Of a DNA stretch of 19,919 nucleotides, positions 15,555 to 19,919 are shown piece after piece. Numbering within the stretch: position 1 is the first letter of the stretch; each line of letters begins with the position of its first letter. This DNA comes from Flavobacterium sp. Lineage in GTDB: Bacteria; Bacteroidota; Bacteroidia; Flavobacteriales; Flavobacteriaceae. The notes under the pieces are model-generated. The model was not told where the DNA came from. It searched no databases and saw only the letters and a list, made by a program, of their open reading frames with translations. The stretch is taken from NCBI GenBank assembly GCA_018062725.1, contig JAGORP010000031.1, forward strand, positions 1 to 19,919, written 5' to 3'. Position numbers and translations under genes: made by a program.

Positions 15555-16457
15555 CTAAAACTTCCAAGCTAGAATTCTACTCGTTTTGTTGCCTTGATGC
15601 ATTTCGATGACTTCCACTTCGGCTTTTACCTTTTTTAGCACTGTAAAGAGTGGTTTAAGATGTTCTTTTTTGGAAACCAACGAGGTGAACCATTTGCATT
15701 GGGTTTTAAAATGCACACTTTCATAGATCATATTGGTGATAAAAGCGAGTTCTCCACCTTCGCACCATAGTTCGTTATTTTGTCCTCCGAAGTTTAATGT
15801 CGGCTTGGCTTCTATTGCTTTTCCTAAATTTTTAAGTTTGCGTTGGGTTCCTTTGGTCGCTTCTTCTTTAGAATTGTGAAAAGGCGGATTGCATATCACA
15901 CAATCAAATTTTTCATTGGGTTGAATGATTCCTTTTAAAATATTGCGTTTGTTGTCTTGTACACGAATGGAAACAAAATCCTTTACTTCTGGATTGTTTT
16001 CGATAATAGTGGTGGCCGTTTTTGCTGCGGGTTTGTCAATTTCAGTTCCTACAAAAGTCCAACCATATTCTTGATGCCCAATGATGGGGTAAATGACATT
16101 GGCTCCAGTTCCTATATCTAAAATTTTGATGCCACTTCCGGTGGGTAAGGTTCCGTTGATTCCTTTGGCGAGTAAATCGGCTATATGATGCATATAATCG
16201 GCGCGTCCGGGTATGGGTGGACACAAATTGGTTTTTGGCAATTCGTAATATGTAATAGTATAGAAATGTTTTAATAAGGCTTTATTCAGTGTTCGGACGG
16301 CATCTGGATTGGCGAAATCGATACTTTCATTTCCGAATGTATTGAGGTGAACAAATGCTTTTAAATCGGGTAGGGTTTCGATTAAAGCATTGAAATCATA
16401 ATTGGAATTATGCTTGTTTCGTGGATGTAAATTTTTGGAAGTATCGTTGGTTTTCAT
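15555..16457 (-). CDS. rlmF: 23S rRNA (adenine(1618)-N6)-methyltransferase RlmF
   Basis: This 300-residue protein matches RlmF (YbiN), which uses S-adenosylmethionine to methylate A1618 of 23S rRNA in the cytoplasm. LHPRNKHNSNYDF (10-22) and the segment around FANPDAVRTLNKALL are family N-terminal blocks; CPPIPGRADYMHHIADLL precedes SAM motif I, KILDIGTGANVIYP (111-124); FVGTEIDKPA (135-144) is the acidic loop binding the ribose; CVICNPPFHNS (187-197) is the N-P-P-F motif of N6-adenine methyltransferases. E. coli RlmF is about 308 residues. A loose promoter match TACTTTTA lies on the minus strand at 16484..16477. It is transcribed toward the isoaspartyl peptidase gene with no room for a terminator. 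Confidence 0.94.
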   Translation of the reverse strand: MKTNDTSKNLHPRNKHNSNYDFNALIETLPDLKAFVHLNTFGNESIDFANPDAVRTLNKALLKHFYTITYYELPKTNLCPPIPGRADYMHHIADLLAKGINGTLPTGSGIKILDIGTGANVIYPIIGHQEYGWTFVGTEIDKPAAKTATTIIENNPEVKDFVSIRVQDNKRNILKGIIQPNEKFDCVICNPPFHNSKEEATKGTQRKLKNLGKAIEAKPTLNFGGQNNELWCEGGELAFITNMIYESVHFKTQCKWFTSLVSKKEHLKPLFTVLKKVKAEVEVIEMHQGNKTSRILAWKF

Positions 16458-16524
16458 GGATTCGAAGATTAGGTTGTAAAAGTACTGAAATTCTGGGAAT
16501 GTTGCATAGAAGTTTAGGGTTTGT

Positions 16525-16655
16525 AGAATAGCCCTGATAGAAGTGGAAATCCTGTCATTGTGAGTGGGCGGAGCCAGCTCGCAATGACAGATTGCAACGC
16601 ATAGCAGGTGAAGGTGGAAAGGAAACGGAAGGTTGTGCTCCCGAAGTTTCGGGAT
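16525..16655 (+). ncRNA. Candidate flavobacterial structured RNA (possibly Flavo-1-like)
   Basis: The text TAGCCCTGATAGAAGTGGAA ... GATTGCAACGCATAGCAGG folds around itself: CCTG (16533-16536) with CAGG (16605-16608), GTG (16543-16545) with CGC (16598-16600), AAT (16548-16550) with ATT (16591-16593), then an apical hairpin CTGTCATTGTGAG (16552-16564) with CTCGCAATGACAG (16578-16590). A second small palindrome CCCGAAGTTTCGGG (16640-16653) follows. From memory, closely similar text recurs between genes in many Flavobacterium genomes, with CCCG/CGGG where this copy has CCTG/CAGG, which would be a compensatory change. It may correspond to the Rfam Flavo-1 motif; I could not check. A transcript would end at the terminator at 16658-16692. 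Alternatively it is a dispersed repeat with no RNA function. Confidence 0.5.
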
Positions 16656-16657
16656 AA

Positions 16658-16692
16658 TAAAAAAAGTCCCACACTTTCGAATGGGACTTTTT
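16658..16692 (-). terminator. Intrinsic terminator of rplT, usable from both sides
   Basis: AAAAAGTCCCA (16661-16671) and TGGGACTTTTT (16682-16692) pair perfectly around a 10-base loop. Minus-strand transcripts from rplT (stop at 16726) meet the stem and then a run of U from 16665 down to 16659. Plus-strand transcripts meet the same stem and a U5 run, so it could also end the candidate RNA. Confidence 0.88.
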
Positions 16693-16725
16693 AATAAGTA
16701 AGTTAAATATATTGTTAAACGTTTA

Positions 16726-17070
16726 TTATTTTACTTTGTTAAGAATAGCTTTGAAAGCTTCTGGGTGGTTCATCGCTAAATCAGCTAATACCTTACGGTT
16801 TAACTCGATGTTGTTCTTTTTTACTTTACCCATAAACTGAGAGTAAGACATCCCTTCTAAACGAGCTCCAGCGTTAATACGTTGAATCCATAAAGCACGG
16901 AAGTTTCTCTTGTTTACTTTTCTATCACGGTATGCATAGCACATTGCTTTTTCAACCGCATTCTTAGCAACTGTCCAAACGTTTTTTCTACGACCAAAGA
17001 AACCTTTGGCTTGCTTCATTATCTTTTTTCTTCTTGCTCTTTTAGCAACTGAATTTACTGATCTTGGCAT
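16726..17070 (-). CDS. rplT: 50S ribosomal protein L20
   Basis: This 114-residue basic protein is bL20, needed early in 50S assembly. [20 protein letters not shown], then [22 protein letters not shown] and [20 protein letters not shown] are the conserved rRNA-binding N-terminal region and helix; [15 protein letters not shown] text appears as [12 protein letters not shown], and the C-terminus reads [19 protein letters not shown]. The frame is open upstream to 17133, but MPRSVN at 17070 is the family start. It is the last gene of thrS-infC-rpmI-rplT and is followed by a strong terminator. In E. coli and Firmicutes L20 represses its own operon; the 177-base rpmI-rplT spacer is a place to look for an equivalent, but I recognise no known leader there. 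Confidence 0.97.
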   Translation of the reverse strand: MPRSVNSVAKRARRKKIMKQAKGFFGRRKNVWTVAKNAVEKAMCYAYRDRKVNKRNFRALWIQRINAGARLEGMSYSQFMGKVKKNNIELNRKVLADLAMNHPEAFKAILNKVK

Positions 17071-17247
17071 AATTTTAATTTTTGTTTTGAAGTAAGGCGT
17101 TCTGAAATCTATCAGACTCTTAAAAAAGCCCACCCCAGGGTTATTGAATTGTTTTAACCTAAAGAACTTTGAGTCTAAAGGCGAATGTCTAAAGTTGTAA
17201 AGAAATTTAAATCACTTTTCACTTTATGACTGTTCACTTTTGACTAA
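17071..17247 (-). other. rpmI-rplT spacer with a short G-rich patch and U run
   Basis: The spacer is long for a ribosomal protein operon. Next to rpmI it holds the degenerate repeat at 17167-17247. Toward rplT the minus strand reads AACCCTGGGGTGGGCTTTTTT (about 17144..17124), a G+C-rich patch in A+T-rich surroundings that ends in a U run, then a 5-base-pair hairpin TCTGA/TCAGA. It may be a processing or attenuation signal; the hairpin potential is weak. Confidence 0.3.
17167..17247 (-). repeat. Degenerate spacer repeat, copy A (rpmI-rplT)
   Basis: On the minus strand the words TTAGTCAAAAGT, AAAGTGAAAAGTG, CTTTAGACATT and TTTAGACTCAAAG occur in the same order as in copy B at 17482-17561. Both copies start immediately after a stop codon. 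The internal units are loose heptamer/octamer variants of AAAGTCA and TTTAGAC. Confidence 0.6.
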
Positions 17248-17445
17248 TTAGATAATTCTTAATTGTTCTTTAACACTCTTCATATCAGTACTGTGTACTA
17301 ATGCTGAATGAGTCAACGCTAATTTACGTTTCTTAGACTTTTTAGTCAAGATGTGACTTTTAAAAGCGTGTTTTCTCTTGATTTTTCCAGAGCCAGTAAC
17401 TTTAAAACGTTTCTTAGCACTAGATTTAGTTTTCATTTTAGGCAT
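17248..17445 (-). CDS. rpmI: 50S ribosomal protein L35
   Basis: This 65-residue protein is bL35. [20 protein letters not shown] is the family's highly conserved N-terminus, followed by [20 protein letters not shown], and the length equals the usual 64-66 residues. It is strongly basic, as expected for a ribosomal protein buried in rRNA. It lies between infC and rplT, the order found in most bacteria. Spacers of 116 bases to infC and 177 bases to rplT are long for this operon and both carry related degenerate repeats. The last codons overlap the edge of copy A of that repeat. Confidence 0.97.
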   Translation of the reverse strand: MPKMKTKSSAKKRFKVTGSGKIKRKHAFKSHILTKKSKKRKLALTHSALVHSTDMKSVKEQLRII

Positions 17446-17481
17446 AATTTCCCAAATTTATTTAATTTAACTTACTTACTG

Positions 17482-17561
17482 TCTTGAGTCTAATGTCAAA
17501 TGTCTAAAGTCTTAAAGTATTTTAAACTTTTGACTTTATAAACGTTCAACTTTTGACTAAA
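17482..17561 (-). repeat. Degenerate spacer repeat, copy B (infC-rpmI)
   Basis: On the minus strand this reads TTTAGTCAAAAGTTGAACG, then AAAGTCAAAAGTT, CTTTAGACATTTGACATT and AGACTCAAGAC. It aligns over about 80 bases with copy A at 17167-17247 with scattered differences. It begins directly after the infC stop. Confidence 0.6.
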
Positions 17562-18116
17562 TTATTTTTTCTTTTTTGGAGAAATGAACATGATCATTCT
17601 CTTTCCTTCTAGAACAGGCATCGCTTCTACTTTACCTACTTCTTCAAGATCTTGTGCTAATCTTAATAACAAGATTTGACCTTGTTCTTTATAAATGATA
17701 GAACGACCTTTGAAGAATACAAACGCTTTTAGTTTTGAACCTTCTTTTAGGAATTTCTCGGCATTTTTCTTTTTGAATTCGTAATCGTGCTCATCGGTTT
17801 GAGGTCCGAAACGAATTTCTTTGATTACAATTTGAGTAGCTTTAGCTTTAAGTTCCTTTTCGCGTTTCTTTTGCATGTAAACGAACTTCTTATAGTCCAT
17901 AATTTTACATACTGGTGGTTCAGCGTTTGGAGAAATTTCTACTAAATCTAAATCTTGTTCGTCTGCCATACGTAATGCTTCCGAAGTTTTAATAACTCTT
18001 GGCTCTACATTGTCTCCTACAAGGCGTACTTCTGGAACACGAATAAAATTGTTAATTCTGTGTTCGTCTTTTTTTTCTACTCTAGGTTGGTAACCTCTGT
18101 TGTTTCTAATTGCGAT
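17562..18116 (-). CDS. infC: Translation initiation factor IF-3, with non-AUG start
   Basis: The first in-frame ATG is at 17969, but starting there would remove about 49 residues of the N-terminal domain. The frame continues upstream as [20 protein letters not shown], then [20 protein letters not shown] and [20 protein letters not shown], which is the conserved IF-3 N-terminus, to an in-frame stop at 18131. No ATG, GTG or TTG lies in a suitable place; ATC (18116) or ATT (18110) are the only likely starts. I choose ATC, giving 184 residues, the usual length. IF-3 rejects non-AUG starts, and E. coli infC starts with AUU for self-repression, so the same logic likely applies. The C-terminal domain has [20 protein letters not shown] and [14 protein letters not shown]. 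The gene follows thrS by 16 bases. Confidence 0.93.
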   Translation of the reverse strand: MAIRNNRGYQPRVEKKDEHRINNFIRVPEVRLVGDNVEPRVIKTSEALRMADEQDLDLVEISPNAEPPVCKIMDYKKFVYMQKKREKELKAKATQIVIKEIRFGPQTDEHDYEFKKKNAEKFLKEGSKLKAFVFFKGRSIIYKEQGQILLLRLAQDLEEVGKVEAMPVLEGKRMIMFISPKKKK

Positions 18117-18132
18117 AACTTTATAATTTTAG

Positions 18133-19919
18133 TTAAACATCAAATGATTTTAAAGATTTGCTTACTTCTTCTTTTACAAGAGCTACAAATTCTTCTATTT
18201 TAATTGTAATATTTCCTTTTCCTTCTTGACCATGACGTCTTACAGAAACTGTTCCGTTTTTCTCCTCTTCCTCGCCAACAATCAGCATAAACGGGTATTT
18301 TTGTACTTCCGCTTCTCTAATTTTCTTCCCGATAGTTTCGTTTCGGTTGTCAATTAGGGCGCGAATTTCGTCATTTTCTAGCAATTCTGAAACTTTTTTC
18401 GCATAATTTTCATATTTCTCACTCAAAGATAGGATAATAGCTTGTTCTGGCATTAGCCAAAGTGGGAAATTTCCTCCAGTGTGCTCTAATAAAATAGCGA
18501 TAAAACGTTCCATTGAACCAAACGGTGCTCGGTGAATCATTACTGGTCGGTGCAATTCATTGTCGGATCCTTTGTAGTTCAAATCGAAACGTTCCGGTAA
18601 GTTATAATCTACCTGAATGGTTCCTAGCTGCCAGCTTCTGCCTAAAGCATCTTTTACCATAAAGTCTAGTTTCGGACCGTAAAACGCCGCTTCGCCATAT
18701 TCAATAACATAGTTAAGTCCTTTGTCTTTAGCAGCATTAATGATAGCGTTTTCTGCTTTTTCCCAGTTTTCATCGCTACCTATATATTTGTCTCTGTTTT
18801 CTTTATCGCGTAAGGATACTTGAGCTGTGAAATTTTCAAAGCCTAACGAACCAAACACGTATAATACCAAGTCAATTACTTTTTTGAACTCTGAATCCAA
18901 TTGATCTGGTGTACAAAAGATATGGGCGTCATCTTGAGTAAATCCTCTTACGCGAGTTAATCCGTGTAATTCACCCGATTGTTCGTATCGGTAAACCGTT
19001 CCGAATTCTGCATAACGTTTTGGCAAATCTTTATACGACCACGGTTTTGCATTGTATATCTCACAGTGGTGCGGACAGTTCATTGGTTTTAACAAAAACT
19101 CTTCTCCTTCAGCTGGCGTGTGAATCGGTTGAAAGCTATCTGCTCCATATTTCGCATAGTGACCTGAAGTTACATATAATTCCTTCTGACCAATATGTGG
19201 AGTGACTACTTGTTCGTACCCGGCTTTCTTTTGTGCTTTCTTTAAAAATTGCTCTAAACGATCGCGTAAGGCAGCTCCTTTTGGCAACCATAATGGCAAT
19301 CCTTGACCCACGCGTTGTGAGAAATGGAATAATTCCAATTCTTTCCCTAGTTTTCTATGGTCACGACGTTTGGCTTCTTCCAAAAGTTCTAAGTAATCAG
19401 TTAAGTCTTTTTGCTTCGGAAATGAAATTCCATACACACGTGTTAACTGCTTGTTTTTCTCGTCACCTCTCCAATACGCACCGGCTACTGATAGAATTTT
19501 CATGGCCTTTATAATTCCCGTATTCGGAATGTGTCCGCCACGGCATAAATCGGTAAACGTTGAATGGTCACAAAAGGTAATGGTTCCGTCTTCTAGGTTC
19601 TGAATCAATTCGGTTTTAAACTCGTTGTCCTTATATAGGGCTAATGCTTCTGCCTTAGTTGCCGAACGCATTTTGAATTCGTGTTTTTCACGAGCAATTT
19701 CTAAAACACGGTCTTCTACTTTTTTAAAGTCAGCATCCGTAATTTTCTTATCACCAAAATCCACATCATAATAAAACCCTTTTTCAATAGCGGGTCCAAT
19801 GGTTAATTTGATTCCAGGGAATAATTCTTCCAATGCTTGCGCCATTACGTGCGAAGTCGAATGCCAAAAAGCTTTTTTTCCTTCTACTGCATCCCAAGTA
19901 TATAAGGTAAGATTACCAT
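18133..19919 (-). CDS. thrS: Threonine-tRNA ligase (partial, N-terminal TGS domain outside the window)
   Basis: The open frame runs off the right edge; the first visible residues are [33 protein letters not shown] is the H-x-x-x-H of the editing domain that removes serine from mischarged tRNA. The class II catalytic core has zinc-binding [11 protein letters not shown], motif 2 [20 protein letters not shown] with QDDAHIF (second zinc histidine), and motif 3 [16 protein letters not shown] (third zinc histidine). The anticodon-binding domain follows from about [13 protein letters not shown]. The enzyme charges tRNA-Thr in the cytoplasm. About 595 residues are visible of an expected 640-650. An ATG at 19845 lies inside the editing motif and is not the start. 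It leads the infC-rpmI-rplT operon. Confidence 0.97.
   Translation of the reverse strand, partial: GNLTLYTWDAVEGKKAFWHSTSHVMAQALEELFPGIKLTIGPAIEKGFYYDVDFGDKKITDADFKKVEDRVLEIAREKHEFKMRSATKAEALALYKDNEFKTELIQNLEDGTITFCDHSTFTDLCRGGHIPNTGIIKAMKILSVAGAYWRGDEKNKQLTRVYGISFPKQKDLTDYLELLEEAKRRDHRKLGKELELFHFSQRVGQGLPLWLPKGAALRDRLEQFLKKAQKKAGYEQVVTPHIGQKELYVTSGHYAKYGADSFQPIHTPAEGEEFLLKPMNCPHHCEIYNAKPWSYKDLPKRYAEFGTVYRYEQSGELHGLTRVRGFTQDDAHIFCTPDQLDSEFKKVIDLVLYVFGSLGFENFTAQVSLRDKENRDKYIGSDENWEKAENAIINAAKDKGLNYVIEYGEAAFYGPKLDFMVKDALGRSWQLGTIQVDYNLPERFDLNYKGSDNELHRPVMIHRAPFGSMERFIAILLEHTGGNFPLWLMPEQAIILSLSEKYENYAKKVSELLENDEIRALIDNRNETIGKKIREAEVQKYPFMLIVGEEEEKNGTVSVRRHGQEGKGNITIKIEEFVALVKEEVSKSLKSFDV

Noticed and set aside
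17071..17133. N-terminal extension of L20 up to 17133
   Set aside because: The family start MPRSVN is at 17070; the extra residues are spacer sequence.
1..19919. CRISPR array, tRNA, rRNA, insertion sequence or prophage
   Set aside because: No regularly spaced direct repeats, no tRNA-like cloverleaf text, no transposase or integrase and no phage genes were seen.

Overview
The window looks like a chromosomal segment of a member of Flavobacteriaceae (Bacteroidota), most likely Flavobacterium or a close relative. Supporting this: A+T-rich DNA, upstream regions carrying the Bacteroidota -7 element TAnnTTTG instead of sigma70-type boxes, few Shine-Dalgarno sequences, signal peptides ending in S-Q, a two-gene transketolase, and protein sequences of flavobacterial character. 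No tRNA, rRNA, insertion sequence, phage gene or CRISPR array was seen. Most of the window is housekeeping.

Left part (1-5120): a split transketolase pair runs on the minus strand (N-terminal subunit 1853..1008, C-terminal subunit from 298 off the left edge). A very A+T-rich secreted ORF of unknown function sits between the two halves. Diverging from it is a tight plus-strand operon: tgt (queuosine insertion), an LptF/LptG-type permease and an EamA transporter, each overlapping the next.

Middle (5249-10153): accA and dnaB, each closed by a clear intrinsic terminator, with a doublet of DnaA-box-like sites in front of dnaB. They are followed by a secreted glutamine-amidotransferase-like protein of unknown role, coupled to glutaminase glsA.

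Nitrogen-storage block (10143-15553): a fatty acid hydroxylase family membrane protein and cyanophycin synthetase cphA on the minus strand, diverging from cyanophycinase cphB and an isoaspartyl peptidase/asparaginase on the plus strand. Together they could make multi-L-arginyl-poly-L-aspartate, cut it to beta-Asp-Arg and split that into Asp and Arg. With glsA next door, the neighbourhood is rich in enzymes of amide, Asp and Arg nitrogen.

Right part (15555-19919): rlmF, then an intergenic element on the plus strand whose conserved core and paired arms look like a recurrent flavobacterial structured RNA (possibly the Rfam Flavo-1 motif), a shared terminator, and the minus-strand translation operon thrS-infC-rpmI-rplT. 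infC has no usable ATG at its true N-terminus and appears to start at AUC or AUU. The two spacers inside this operon carry related copies of a degenerate heptamer-like repeat.

I did not find a clearly new multi-gene system. The most interesting items are the candidate structured RNA, the ORF splitting the transketolase pair, the zinc-less TGT, the SSB-like tail on DnaB, the DnaA-box-like pair before dnaB, and the secreted amidotransferase-like protein next to glsA.
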